64,000 nucleotides of DNA from Linum tenue. Its lineage: Eukaryota; Streptophyta; Magnoliopsida; Malpighiales; Linaceae. Positions within the stretch are counted from its first letter, which is position 1, and each line of letters opens with the position of its first letter. Under the pieces are notes generated by a model that worked only from the letters and a program-made list of their open reading frames with translations, searched no databases and was not told the origin of the DNA. Position numbers and translations under genes: made by a program. Below are positions 1 to 10,589 of the stretch, one piece after another. Where the stretch lies: contig CAMGYJ010000011.1 in assembly GCA_946122785.1 (NCBI GenBank), positions 36,172,513 to 36,236,512 of the forward strand, given 5' to 3'.

Positions 1-63
1 TTTAAGAGCGGGTGGGTGCAATTTATGGTCAAAACCACCCGACCCACCCAATGCCCACCCCTA
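1..63. mobile_element. Right end of a hAT-type element
   Basis: The first 63 bases end in TGCCCACCCCTA, the same terminus as on the complete hAT-like copies at 30721-31005 and 52400-53053. The sequence just inside is rich in ACCCACCC, as in those copies. The other end and one target duplication lie outside the window, so the insertion itself cannot be proved here. Confidence 0.6.
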
Positions 64-1810
64 GATATGGGTATGATTTTGATTTTCTACCCATTTCTTA
101 TATGAGTATGAATATGAGTAAAACTGAAACTACTTTAAATAGGGTAACAAATATGCACTATCCACCCCGACACGAACCATTGCATTTCCCTACTCCACTC
201 TTTGCCAGGCACTTCGTCTCCTCTCACTTGACAAGCTTCCTAATTATCCCACATTCCTTCCGACCACCAACAAATTGTTGAAGTTGATTTGATCACTATT
301 TTTTAACTTGATTTCAACGTACAACCACAAATTACAACACTCCAAAACTGCAACAAAGAATATGACGGTGCTCTAAGTTGATAATCGCTGGAGAAGAGGA
401 CGACGATGATCGGGTTGTCTTGTCCGAGTCGTTTCCTGGTATGGACACTTCAATTTTATTGTAAGCAATCGTTTTAGGGCTTTAAAAAATAGAAGGATTG
501 TGGTTTGCGTTTCTCTTCTAAACTTGGGTCTTTTGTCTGATTGATCAAGACGATTGAACTGGTACGTGAGATTGGTTTCTGCTTCCTCAAAAAAGTTTTA
601 ACTATTTGTGCTTCATTGATTGTGACATGAAAAAGGAATAGATGAGAGTTTAATGAGAAAGGAAGTAAAGGAGAGAAGAACAAAAAGAGAAGGGATGGGG
701 TTAATGAGAATAATGGGATGAGGAAGATGCAACTGGTAAAAAGGGGGAAGAGAAGAAGATGGAAGAGAAGAAGATGGATGGGTAAAAGGAACTGTAAAAA
801 AAAGGTAAAAGGAGACAAAAGGAGGTTGATGAGTTTTAATGAAAATAAAAGGTTAGAAATTTATTTTGACGCCACATTTTTCTCGTGCAAGTGACTCAAC
901 AGTCCCACAGACATGTCTATTTCATTGAGTCTTTCTCCGAGACAGTGCCTAGATCGTTCTTTGTGCATAAACCCTTGTGAGGATTTTGCGCAGTTTCAGT
1001 AATTCTTCCGCAATATATGTGGTAAGGGCTGATGTGAAAAATAATCAATATTTGATTCCTACCGTTAGTGTTTGGGATGAAAATTTGGTTCGATGCCCTT
1101 AAATTAAAATTAAGTGGTATTTGTGCACTAATTAGACTTAAATGGTATGACTTCACCAAATAAAAAACTTAAGTGGTATCATGTGTATGTTACCCCATAA
1201 ATAAAAGTCGAACTTTATGGTACTAGCACAACGCTAGTGCCGCCAGTTTTCCAGTTGTTGGATGTATTGACTCGCACGAAACTACACCACAAATTAATCC
1301 CGACTAGAGTCCAAGTTTTTAAACTCTAGTCGGGTGCAGTATAAAGCAAGTATTTAAATATCGACTCGGATCGATCCATGTACCCCTACTTCAATCGCTT
1401 AAGTAGTTATCTAGCAAAACTGTTTTGGATTTAGAACTAAGAAAACTACAAATTAAACTAGCAAGGAAAAGTAAATAAAGGAAAAATCTAACTAAGTGAG
1501 TTTCACCTTGGAGTTCCTTCCCCCTAACTAGCTACCAAGACTCTTCGACCATCCATTGAGGTTTTGATCATGAGGACCGTCAACCCTTTCCATCCTAACA
1601 TTTTCATAGGAATTCCCATCCTTGCATAGTGTTCGACCATAAATCACCAATTACTCATTTGCTTAGGGTTCCCTTTCTATGTGATAATCACACCTTTCCA
1701 CTCCAAAGTGAAAGGAGGTAGATTCAGAGCAGTGGTGGCCTAAAAAGGCCTAGCTAAGCTATTTGTCTAGTGGTATATATTGTCACTTAGATGAATTTCT
1801 AGAATACTGT
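64..1810. other. Non-coding stretch, no gene recognised
   Basis: Short open frames here are low-complexity or lack any family signature. Bases 1085-1195 contain three copies of an AAGTGGTAT motif followed by TGTTACCCC and look like a worn copy of the MITE family at 10590-11268. Bases 1299-1334 form a hairpin with a perfect 12-bp stem (CCCGACTAGAGT and its complement). The text from 1440 to 1730 resembles the Athila-type LTR at 58.6-60.9 kb in style only. Confidence 0.4.
1299..1334. repeat. Perfect 12-bp stem hairpin
   Basis: CCCGACTAGAGT at 1299-1310 is the exact reverse complement of ACTCTAGTCGGG at 1323-1334, with a 12-base loop. A T-run does not follow, so nothing marks it as a terminator. 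It may be part of an old LTR. Confidence 0.6.
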
Positions 1811-1928
1811 GTTTATTGTAAATCAATTGGTGTCAATAACTCGAGTTGTTAAGAGAGTTCCATGTGTGGTACTTAATCACTTCCTTATACGCCCCCTCAA
1901 ATGAAAGTCGACTCATGGACTTGAAGTT
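1811..1928 (-). repeat. Copia-type LTR remnant with polypurine tract
   Basis: The stretch AATTGGTGTCAATAACTCGAGTTG resembles the LTR start at 36907, which reads ATTTCAATAACTTGAATTG. It is followed at 1890-1902 by CGCCCCCTCAAAT, whose complement is a good Copia polypurine tract. A related run, CCATGTATGGTACTTAATCACT, recurs at 4361-4382. The gag-only element at 1929 therefore appears to have landed in, or recombined with, an older Copia copy. The boundaries are uncertain. Confidence 0.4.
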
Positions 1929-2285
1929 TGCAATCGATAATCCAAACCAACACGAACGAACACAAATTTAACGTGGTTCACTAACACAATGTGTGCTAGC
2001 TAATCCACGGGCAAGGGAGAACAAATTTCACTGATTTTGAGGAGAGTACAGGTTACAAACCAAATTCCAAACGGACAAACCAAACAAACTAACCCAACTG
2101 ACCTTACTACAGACTAGGGTGATGAAGAGTATTTATAGAACTCTTCTCCTAATCCCAAACAGAAAACCAAACACCTTTTCCAAACCTCCAAGGAAAAGGC
2201 CAAAACAAAGCCCAAACACAAACCCAAACACAATATGCCCAAAACACAAAACTAACCCAAATCAAATTCAAGTCATATTCTAACA
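1929..2285 (-). repeat. 3' LTR of the gag-only element
   Basis: This LTR ends in ATTCTAACA on the + strand, that is TGTTAGAAT on the element's own strand. A TATA-like CTATAAATA lies on the - strand at about 2130-2138. Compared with the other LTR, the last 16 bases at the outer left end (which should read TGTCAGAAC) are missing or diverged. Confidence 0.85.
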
Positions 2286-2296
2286 ATCTCCACCTT
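2286..2296 (-). other. Polypurine tract
   Basis: On the - strand the bases read AAGGTGGAGAT, directly before the 3' LTR start TGTTAGAA. This is the expected position and composition of a plus-strand priming site. Confidence 0.7.
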
Positions 2297-2408
2297 GAAT
2301 TGAATTCTCTGTCAAATACCAGATGCAACCAAAGTTTCCAGATGTACCAAACTCCTCCAAATCAGCTGTACCAGAATCTCCCCTGCCTCCAAATGCCCCT
2401 AAGGGCGG

Positions 2409-2924
2409 TCAACAACTCAAACCATTCGGCAAGTCCAATCTATATTGAGACTTGCCATTCAGAACCAACTTGCTGCACTTATCACCAACAGAACATGTCA
2501 AAACAAAACCTTGTAGACTATACAAGACACCACGCTTGACACCTTTCAAAATCACCTTAGAACCCTTGTAGACAGACAACACTCCACCTTCACCTTTGAA
2601 ACTGAAACCCTTGCCGTCTAGTAGACTCAAAGATATCAGATTCTTAGTCATCTCTGGAATATGTCTAACATTGTTCAAGGTGCGAACAGAACCATCATGT
2701 GTCCTCATCCTGACGGAGCCTCTTCCAACAATCTTACAGATATCACCATTGGCCATAGAAACATGTCCTCCATCTATCTGCTCATAAGTTGAAAAACACT
2801 CCCTGCTTGGACACATATGATAATCAGCTGCAGTATCCAAATACCACACATTCTGATGATGTACCCGTTCATTCACTGCTAAGGCTAACCCATCTTCAGA
2901 ATCAGAGTTTGTTTCTTCCGCCAC
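2409..2924 (-). pseudogene. Copia protease and gag-pre-integrase start, truncated
   Basis: The frame carries the pepsin-like retroelement protease signature WYLDTAADYHMCP, followed by the usual VRHIPEMTKNLISL block that precedes the gag-pre-integrase domain. The catalytic triplet is D-T-A rather than D-S/T-G, so activity is doubtful. It lies in a different frame from gag, separated by the small indel near 2955. The protein stops soon after, where an intact Copia element would continue into integrase. Confidence 0.8.
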
Positions 2925-3693
2925 AGCAGCAGATGATTCCTTCTTCTCCTAATATTTTTTTTAGCTTAGGACAATCAAATTTCAAATGTCCTTTCTCCTT
3001 GCAGTAATGACAGATACCATCCTTCAAACCAGCAGAATTCGAATTTGTATTCGCCTTCCTATTACCAGATTGTTGTCTCCTACTACTAGTAGCAGCCAAC
3101 CTAGATGCCTGATTTTCCGAACTTGAACCAGACGCCTTATGTCGAACCTCTCTAGTATGTAGATCAGATCTGACATCTTCCAAAGACAAACTATCTTTCC
3201 CAGCAATAAAAGAATCCACAAAATTCTCATACGACCGTGGCAAAGATACTAACAGAATTAAGGCAGCATCCTCATCATCTACTTTAACATCAATATTCCG
3301 CAGATCTAACAAGATGGTATTGAGTTGATCTAGATGATTCCTAAGAGACGTACCTTCCTCCATACGCAAACTGAACAAACGTTGCTTCATATGCAACTTG
3401 TTAGTTAAAGACTTTGTCATGTATAGACTTTTAAGCTTCAACCACAAGCCCGCGGCAGTCTTCTCAGTAGCAACCTCAGTGATGATGTCATCAGACAAAC
3501 AAAGCAAGATTGTAGAGTGAGCTTTCTCCTCCAAAGTAATCCACTCTTCTTCATCTATACTTTCCTTCTTCGATTTTTCAGACAACGGAGCCCACAAACC
3601 CTGTTGTTTCAACAGTGCTTGCATCTTGATCTACCACAAACTGAAACTGTTTCTTCCAGTAAACATCTCAATCTTCATACTGATAGCAGCCAT
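2902..3693 (-). pseudogene. Copia gag (UBN2-type) with CCHC zinc knuckle, disrupted
   Basis: This encodes the Copia capsid-nucleocapsid protein. The natural start is ATG at 3693; an in-frame TAG at 3631-3633 follows a Trp codon after about 20 residues, so the longest open frame starts only at 3624. The body has the UBN2 pattern (AAGLWLKLKSLY, MKQRLFSLRMEEGTSL, LLVSLPRSYE). A zinc knuckle CHYCKEKGHLKFDCP with CX2CX4HX4C spacing lies near the C-terminus. The frame then runs into a frameshift at an A-rich run near 2950-2962, ending in unrelated residues. Normally this protein would package element RNA in the cytoplasm. Here it is dead unless the stop is read through. Confidence 0.85.
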
Positions 3694-3834
3694 TCTTACT
3701 ATCAAACAAACTCCAACCAAACTTCTCACCAAAAAGCGAGACCAAAACACAACTACCCAAAGTCAACTTCGAAGCGATTCCTCCACAAAGGAAACCTTCA
3801 ATCCAACGCCAAATTCCCAAAACCGCAACCAGAG

Positions 3835-3846
3835 GCTCTGATACCA
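3835..3846 (-). other. Primer-binding site for initiator tRNA-Met
   Basis: The - strand reads TGGTATCAGAGC, the standard plant LTR-element sequence complementary to the 3' end of initiator methionine tRNA. It begins two bases after the 5' LTR. Confidence 0.9.
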
Positions 3847-3848
3847 CT

Positions 3849-4221
3849 TGTCAGAACAGAAGCGTGCAATCGATAATCCAAACCAACATGAATGAACACA
3901 AATTTAACGTGGTTCACTAACACAATGTGTGCTAGCTAATCCACGGGCAAGGGAGAACAAATTTCACTGATTTTGAGGAGAGTACAGGTTACAAACCAAA
4001 TTCCAAACGAACAAACCAAACAAACTAACCCAACTGACCTTACTACAGACTAGGGTGATGAAGAGTATTTATAGAACTCTTCTCCTAATCCCAAACAGAA
4101 AACCAAACACCTTTTCCAAACCTACAAGGAAAAGGCCAAAACAAAGCCCAAACACAAACCCAAACACAATATGCCCAAAACACAAAATTAGCCCAAATCA
4201 AATTCAAGTCATATTCTAACA
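3849..4221 (-). repeat. 5' LTR of the gag-only element
   Basis: On the element strand it starts TGTTAGAA and ends TTCTGACA, which is a standard TG...CA LTR with short inverted ends. The same TATA-like motif as in the other LTR is at about 4066-4074. It lies two bases from the primer-binding site. Confidence 0.85.
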
Positions 4222-4789
4222 TATATATATCTCCCCATATCATGTGCTTTAAGACAATGGTTAATATTGGGGGGTCGTGAGAGCTTAAACTCGTGATTTC
4301 AAGGACAAACCAGTACTGGTACCATATCATAAACCAATTGGTCCCACTACATGGAAGAGGTCCATGTATGGTACTTAATCACTTACTTACAATGCTCAAG
4401 TACTCAAACAAATTCAACATCAATAGTTGAACTTTCTCTCAATGTTGATCTAATCAATTGATCGTATGTTGTGACCCATCCAAGTTTAAGTTCCCTCTTG
4501 TGCAATGCAATCTTCAACACTGCATTCACACATATAAGATGTACTTCAATATATTTCGCAAAATTAGAATTATTGATGATTATTTTTCGTTAAGTGAATC
4601 TTATAGTTTGAGAGTGCATCATAAAATCCACCATATATTTATATATAATAAAATTTTTATCCAACATAATTCATAAACAAAGATATATCAGTAACACAAG
4701 TTTGATTTTGCATCTTACTGAGTGTGTTTATGCATGGTTGACCTACACAAATCGTTAGTTTTTATACAAATTTACGTAAAAACAATATA
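4222..4789. other. Non-coding stretch
   Basis: No gene is visible. It holds a run shared with the Copia LTR remnant on the other side of the gag-only element (CCATGTATGGTACTTAATCACT at 4361-4382) and AT-rich filler. Confidence 0.4.
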
Positions 4790-6117
4790 TACTACAACAA
4801 TTTTGGGATGTCCTGATGAAATTTTAATTTGTCATTTTAGGTTTGTCACAATAGAACCTATAATATGACAGAACTAAAATTTCTCATATTAGTTGTGTTT
4901 TTTTGACAAAGAAATGTTTTGTCATAATAATTTGTCATATTAGAGTGACGAATTTATATGATGTCATAATATTTTGTCATATTACATATTTATTATGACA
5001 AATAGTGTATGTCATTATAAGTTTGTCACAATATTGGTCTCGCACTTCATTTTAAGTAACATAATTTTGGTAATGTGACAAAGTTTGATTAGTCAAAACA
5101 GGAGTGCTTTTATTCTTTTCCATTATATGTTCAGATAATGAAAGTGAGCGAGAGGAGATAGGGCACGGGAACTAATTCCCTCCAACACTCCAAAACCAGA
5201 TCCACTCCCAAATTTTGCCCCAAAAATTGAAATCCGCCGCTAAAAAAACCATATGTCAATTGAAACCAGTCTGTCTTCGCCGTCGCATCGAATCCTCCCC
5301 GCAGCAGCGAGCAAGCGCATCGCTTCATAATCGAGTAAGACGACTTTCCTCTCTTCGATCACCCTCTTCCACTTCTGTCGCATCGTTTTCAGCCGATTGA
5401 GAGAAGCTTTCGTTGGATGCTCAAGGACCACATCATGAGTATTAGTACCTTTGGAAGGCTGTTAGCTTTTGTTATTTAGTACTCTCTTTTGAAAGATGAA
5501 CATATGTCGATTTGGAAGACTTTGTTTTGGTGTCTGAATGGATGGATCAGTAGGTTTTTGGAACAGATTGTAACTATGAATGATGTAGCTTTTGATACAT
5601 TTGAATGATGTACCGTTTTCTTTATGGTATGAATAGCATCAGATTTGGAAAATAGGTTTTCATAATAATTCCCACAGGTTGTCATATATACATCAGGTTA
5701 TGACAAACAAGTTTCATCAGGATAAATGTCAGGTGGAGTCTGAGTTTGAATATTATGACAATCACATGGCTTTGTCAAAATAGTTTTGCTATGACAAACT
5801 ATACATTTTTCACAACAACGTAGCAAAAGTGGTAACTATCGTGACAAAAATTAATAACATATTGTGACGAAACATTTCTATATTTTGACAAAACATTTTG
5901 TAATTACCAGATGCCTGTTATGACAAAATGTGCACGGCGTGCCACTGGAACATGTTGTGACAAGAAGCCTATTTTTTTGTCATAATAGAGCTATTTCGAC
6001 GAGGTAGTTTTGACCAACGGTATGACAAATAATTTTGTCATAACAGATCTATTATGACAATAGTTGGATATGTTGTGACGAACGTCGTTGTCATAATATC
6101 CCAAAATTGTTGTAGTG
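4790..6117. mobile_element. Non-autonomous CACTA-type (En/Spm) element
   Basis: The ends are inverted repeats: ACTACAACAATTTTGGGAT at 4791-4809 and its complement at 6098-6116, with an outermost CACTAC form on the right and TACTAC on the left. Within each subterminal 300-400 bases there are many copies of TTTGTCATA or TATGACAAA in both orientations, the usual layout of transposase-binding repeats in CACTA elements. The expected 3-bp target duplication is not clear (ATA on the left, AAT on the right). No transposase is present. The central 5131-5450 is GC-rich and unlike the arms. Confidence 0.75.
5131..5450. other. GC-rich, gene-like core inside the CACTA element
   Basis: Base composition shifts sharply from AT-rich arms to GC-rich sequence with CTTCGCCGTCGC and CCGCAGCAGCGAGC. 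A possible splice donor GTAAGA at 5335 and acceptor TTTTCAG at 5386-5392 would give an intron of only about 58 bases, short for plants. It resembles a captured 5' leader or first exon of a host gene, but I do not recognise the gene. Confidence 0.4.
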
Positions 6118-6220
6118 AATAAATTCGCGGCATAAGAACTAAAAAAAGCTCGAGAAATCTAATCGAAATCAATATTATCCTAAACTAACAAGCAAACCTA
6201 CAAATTAACAACAAAGCAAG

Positions 6221-6676
6221 TAGAAATGGCAATGGAACAGGTACGAGTAGATATTTCGCTATCAATACTCGTCATGTGGCAAGTTGGGTTTAGATCAGGA
6301 AGTTTATTACGGAACGCGAGTAAGGACAGGTCGACTCATGTGAGTATGTAATTTAAAATGAAAACATCAGAATTATTCATTTTTCATTAGAAAACCAAGA
6401 AAAAAACTATAATATCATAAATATAGTTAAATTGTTCGAGAAAGTGAGGTTCTCGCCCATTTACAACTTCATTATATCTAAGATATGAGAAAATAATAAG
6501 TAATTGAGAAAAAATACATATAATTTAGACAAAAACGGATCGAGAATGAGGCGGGTTAGGGCAGGTCAAAAAAGTATCCATATATGACCCGTCCTGTCTA
6601 CGAGATAGGTATTACTTGCTCCAAAACAGGTCAAATAGGTCGGATCAAACAAATTAGGTTGAAATTGCTATTTCTA
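6221..6676. mobile_element. hAT-like MITE
   Basis: The left end TAGAAATGGCAAT pairs with the right end ATTGCTATTTCTA as imperfect terminal inverted repeats. Eight-base flanks are AAAGCAAG on the left and AAATTAAG on the right, six of eight matching, in line with a worn hAT target duplication. No coding capacity is seen. Confidence 0.55.
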
Positions 6677-6726
6677 AAATTAAGTCATAATGCAAAGCCA
6701 TGCCACGTTCTTCCTTTCTATGAAAA

Positions 6727-7573
6727 GGGCTCAAGATAGGGTGCATAACCCATGGTTATGCACCCATCAATAACCAAATCTGGACCCTTCATTTAGAAAA
6801 TCCAGATCTAAGGATGGAGAATTAAATACCATTTTTATTTTCACTAGTTTTCTTAATTGACTCATATCTTTTTCGTTTTAACTCGGATTTTAATTTTTTT
6901 TGCACAGATGGAACGAGTTCATCGTGCTCTACAAAATGAGATCAATTTTCAATATTTTTTGAGGAAAAAAAATTCTGGCCTTTCGGTACCAACTGCATAC
7001 CATATGGTATTTTCTTCATTTTTCATTCGTTTTTGAAAACGTTTGCACAGCAGGGACGAGTTCATCATGATCTATTTGATCTACAAATTTCTGGGTGAAC
7101 AAATTACAAGACCAAAAAATACCACACAATACCATACAATACCACCATGGTACGGAGTGGTATTTTATGGTATACAATGTTAAAAGTCGTAAATGACAAT
7201 TAATATACTTCTACTATCATGTATTCAATCATCTTACAGTCTTGGTTTGTGCCGTACCACCATGGTACGCTTTTCAAACCATAGGTATGCTCTTATTTCA
7301 ATACCAGTCAATACCATATGGTATAGACTGGTATAAAATGACTCAATTATTTTTGTTCGAAAAATATATCAAAGTTGATATCATTTTGAAGAGCACAATT
7401 AATCTGATCTAACTGTGCAAAAAAAATTAAATTTCGACTTAAAACGAGTGAGAAATCGTCCTTCAAAGATTAAGGAGGGGAAAATTAAAGGCTTTCCATG
7501 AGAGAGAGGATGCTGATGTCATGCTGATGTGGGCGGGTTACTCACCATAAGGTTACTGACCTGATCCATTCCC
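6727..7573. mobile_element. Non-autonomous TIR element (hAT or Mutator type), family member 1
   Basis: The element begins GGGCTCAAGATAGGGTGCATAACC and ends GGTTACTGACCTGATCCATTCCC. It is flanked by the direct repeat TATGAAAA (extendable to CTATGAAAAG, 6718-6727 and 7573-7582). The interior is AT-rich with several ATACCA/TGGTAT palindromes and no open frame of note. A shorter relative with the same ends is at 34427-34697. Confidence 0.65.
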
Positions 7574-7800
7574 TATGAAAAGTTATATAAAATGAATCAA
7601 AATTAAGGCTTATTTCCTAATCGTGAAATGGTCCATCAACTCCGTACTTACTTATTCATAACACATTGCTGCAGGTGGACGGATTAGAGATCATACTAGA
7701 CGTTGTCTGGCATCTTTCATGTTGAACTTGAGGATTTAATTGATCTCCGGGTAGAATTTTGGGAAGAGTTTCAGTTAGCATGGGACATAGTGCATCACCG

Positions 7801-9357
7801 TGTGTTGACACCTAAAATTAATTTGGCCGAAATTAAATGCCGCATTAATTAGTCTCGACATTTAAGTCGATACCGCGGGTAAGAAACGGTGTCGTAGGGA
7901 GTCGAACGGTACCGCAAGGAATCTCAACGGTACCGCGGTACTGGAACGACACCGCTTACCGAAAAACAAAAGGGCCGCGCGTGGGTATTGGAGAAGGAGT
8001 TTTCTCTAATTAATTATTATTTTTATTCCTTGATTGGATGGGAAGAAGCGGCACCGAGGGGAGTTAAAACAGTGCCGCGGAATTAAAAACAGTACAGCGA
8101 GTGAGCCCAACGGTACCGCTATACAAGCAAACGACAGTGTTTAATAAAAAACAATGTCGCAAAAGGAAATACAAACGGAGCCATTTTGGCGCTAACGATG
8201 TTGTTGGTCGTGGACTAGTGATGGTCAGTTAATTAATATTTTAATGACTTCTAAGCACGGTGTCGTTAGTTGGAAACGATGCCGCAAGGGGAAGGAACGA
8301 CACCGCGGATTTAAAGACGATGCCTCGAAGGGGCCAAACGGTGCCGCAGTTGTTAAAACGACAACGTTAAAGTTAAAGCGGCATCGCAAAGTTCAACAGC
8401 ATTACAGAAATAGAAAACGATGCTGTTTAATTACTAACGACACCGCGAAGTGAGGGTTTGACAGCGTGTCAACAATGATGGCCGGTTTGATTAATTAATA
8501 TTTTAAGGATCAGTTAAGACGGTGTCGCTTTAGCCGAAAACGACATCGTGGGTGTCGACGCCGTCGCGGTACTGAAACGATGTTGTTTAATAGAAAACAA
8601 CGTCGCAGTGACGAGAGTTCAGTAATGGTGGATTTCGGCTCAGTGTCGTTTTGGGCCAAGTTGTCACGTGCTCAAGCGGTTTCGCACTCGCGGGAGTTAC
8701 GCAACAAGGAGGAAGTTACCTGCACGGTTGACAGGAGTGAAGACGTGGGAGACAAAGGCGCGAAGGCAGTTACTTCGACGAGGAGAGACGCGAAGTATAA
8801 AGATTGGGAAGAGAGAGAAGCTCGAGACGGAAAAATGAAATCTCAAACTGCACCGTCGCAGAATTATCTTTTTTCTCTCTAGTTTCGTAGAACTGCTCTG
8901 TGAAAGACCTCCTTTGCAGAGTCGTAGTAGTTGTAGATCGTAGTCGTAGTTGCGGAGCTCTCTAGAGGAACCTCCATAGGAGTAGAGGTAACGTAACTTA
9001 GAACACTCCTGGTTCGATTTTCTGGTTATTCGCCGAACACCCTCGTTCGAACGTAGTTTGGAGAGGTGTTGAACCGAATAACAGTTGTTTGATTAGAAGT
9101 CAAGGGTGCGTCGATCAAATCAACGACGCCGATTTCGGCGGCGGATATTTGACGGTCGTCTTTGTTTCTGTTCGATCGATCAAATCAACAACGCCGACTT
9201 CGGCGGCGGATATTTGACGGTTGTGATTAACGTGGTGTTTTGTGTGTTTGCTTGAAAACCGTGCGCATTGAACACGCGAGTTTCGTCAACGAAACACCGT
9301 GTTTGAGTGGAGCTCGATCCAAACGTGTGGTGCAGGTACTGACGGGCAAAGACAACA
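7801..9357 (+). repeat. Probable solo LTR, Tat/Ogre-like
   Basis: The left end TGTTGACACC and right end GACAACA fit an LTR. The first 800 bases carry at least fifteen degenerate copies of an ACGGTGCCGC/ACGACACCGC motif. A TATA-like AGTATAAAGA near 8795 followed by CTCTCTAG-rich sequence suggests transcription on the + strand. Near the right end a 65-bp unit is repeated twice. No polypurine tract, primer site or coding region adjoins it. A clean 5-bp target duplication was not found, so the exact ends are tentative. The 100-aa frame inside has no recognisable domain. Confidence 0.5.
9111..9240. repeat. Two tandem copies of a 65-bp unit
   Basis: The unit starts CGATCAAATCAACRACGCCG and contains TTCGGCGGCGGATATTTGACGG. 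Copy one starts at 9112 and copy two at 9177, with few differences. It sits in what would be the 3' part of the putative LTR. Confidence 0.85.
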
Positions 9358-9529
9358 CTAACCATTAGTATGCGACCATCATTTTGAGATTTCAGCAGTT
9401 GCTATCCTATAATTTGGAAGTGACTATCTCACATATGTATCGAGAGGGTAACAAGCATACAGACTCCATAGGGAGTCAGGGATTTCCTGCTACTATGTTT
9501 CAATAATTTTTTCTAGTTTTGATATGATC

Positions 9530-10400
9530 GCGATATAGAACTTATTTGATTTTGATATTATTATAATTATATCACAACTTAATCATTATAATATATATTT
9601 AATATTTTGATACTCCAAATTTAATTAAAGCACAACTTAGTCACTATAATGTACATTTTACATTTTCATATCCCAAAATTAACTAAACCACAACTTATTC
9701 ACTATAATGTATATTTTTCATTTTGGTACCCCAAATTTAATTAAATCAGAACTTAATCACTATAATGTACATTTTACATTTTGATACACCAAATTTAATT
9801 AAATCACAACTTAGTTACTATAATGTACATTTTGCATTTTCACAGCCAAAATTAATTAAAACACAACTTAGTCACTATAATGTAAATAATTGAACAATTA
9901 TGTTTTCGTATCTAAATTTTATGAGATTTTCGTACCTACAATTTTTTAAATTTACATATTGATCAAATGTTTTGATTTCACTTGAATCCAATCCACCAAT
10001 CCTTTTGAACCAATACATCAATCCAATCCAACATAAAATAAAATTATAAAATTAGTTTCATACTCCAAATTTAATTAAATCACAACTTAGTCACTATAAT
10101 TTACATTTTATATTTTCATACCCCAAAATTAATTAAAACACAACTTAGTCACTATAATGTATATTTTATATTATGACATCCCAAATTGAATTTGAATGTA
10201 ACATCATTGAACAATTATGTTTTGGTATCTAAATTTTATGAGATTTTTGTACCTACATTTTTTTAAATTTACATATTGGTCCAATGTTTTGATTTCACTT
10301 AAATCCATGAATCCAATCCACCAATCCTTTTGAACCAATCCATGAATCCAATCCATCATAAAATAAAAGTATAAATTTAGTTTGTACAAAATAATATATT
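9530..10400. repeat. AT-rich minisatellite, about 66-bp unit, with a larger duplication
   Basis: A unit containing CCAAATTTAATTAAATCACA and ACTTAGTCACTATAATGTAC is repeated about six times from 9530 to 9890 and about twice more at 10060-10180. The flanking block beginning ACAATTATGTTTTSGTATCT and ending in AATCCAATCCACC text appears at about 9895-10050 and again at 10213-10385. The whole thus has a higher-order structure. No gene is present. Confidence 0.85.
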
Positions 10401-10589
10401 GTATCACTCAACTATAGGAGAAGATTCGGTCATTTTATATTTGTTCATTACGTGAAAAATTAAATAAATGATAAAAGAGAGACGCTCTTTAAAATATTAT
10501 AAGAGCGGATTTATTAACTGATTTAGTACATTTTGTCATTCATTTTGTAAGAGCGAAAACAAACTTCTACTAACTACATGTAACAAAAT

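Larger units (their letters stand above)
1929..4221 (-). mobile_element. Small Copia-type LTR element with gag and protease only (TR-GAG-like)
   Basis: Two nearly identical direct repeats (1929-2285 and 3849-4221) flank about 1.56 kb. On the - strand the order is LTR, primer-binding site, gag, zinc knuckle, protease and start of the gag-pre-integrase region, polypurine tract, LTR. There is no integrase, reverse transcriptase or RNase H, and no room for them. This matches the described class of non-autonomous terminal-repeat elements with a GAG domain (TR-GAG). By eye the LTRs differ at about six positions over their shared 357 bases, so the insertion is fairly young. The gag and protease frames are broken, so this copy could not supply the proteins itself. 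Mobility would depend on an autonomous Copia relative. Confidence 0.85.

Noticed and set aside
474..818. 114-codon - strand frame rich in Leu, Phe and Ser, resembling a membrane protein
   Set aside because: It arises from a GA-rich low-complexity stretch on the + strand. There is no domain, promoter or splice context.
3835..3846. TGGTATCAGAGC considered as part of a tRNA gene
   Set aside because: It is a primer-binding site next to an LTR. No cloverleaf surrounds it, and no tRNA gene was seen elsewhere in the window.
5335..5392. Intron in the CACTA core
   Set aside because: The sites GTAAGA and TTTTCAG fit, but 58 bases is below the usual plant intron length and no frame continues across it. 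It is mentioned only as a possibility.
8244..8882. Two + strand frames of 69 and 100 codons in the 8 kb region
   Set aside because: They are built from the ACGGTGCCGC motif field of the probable LTR and show no family pattern.
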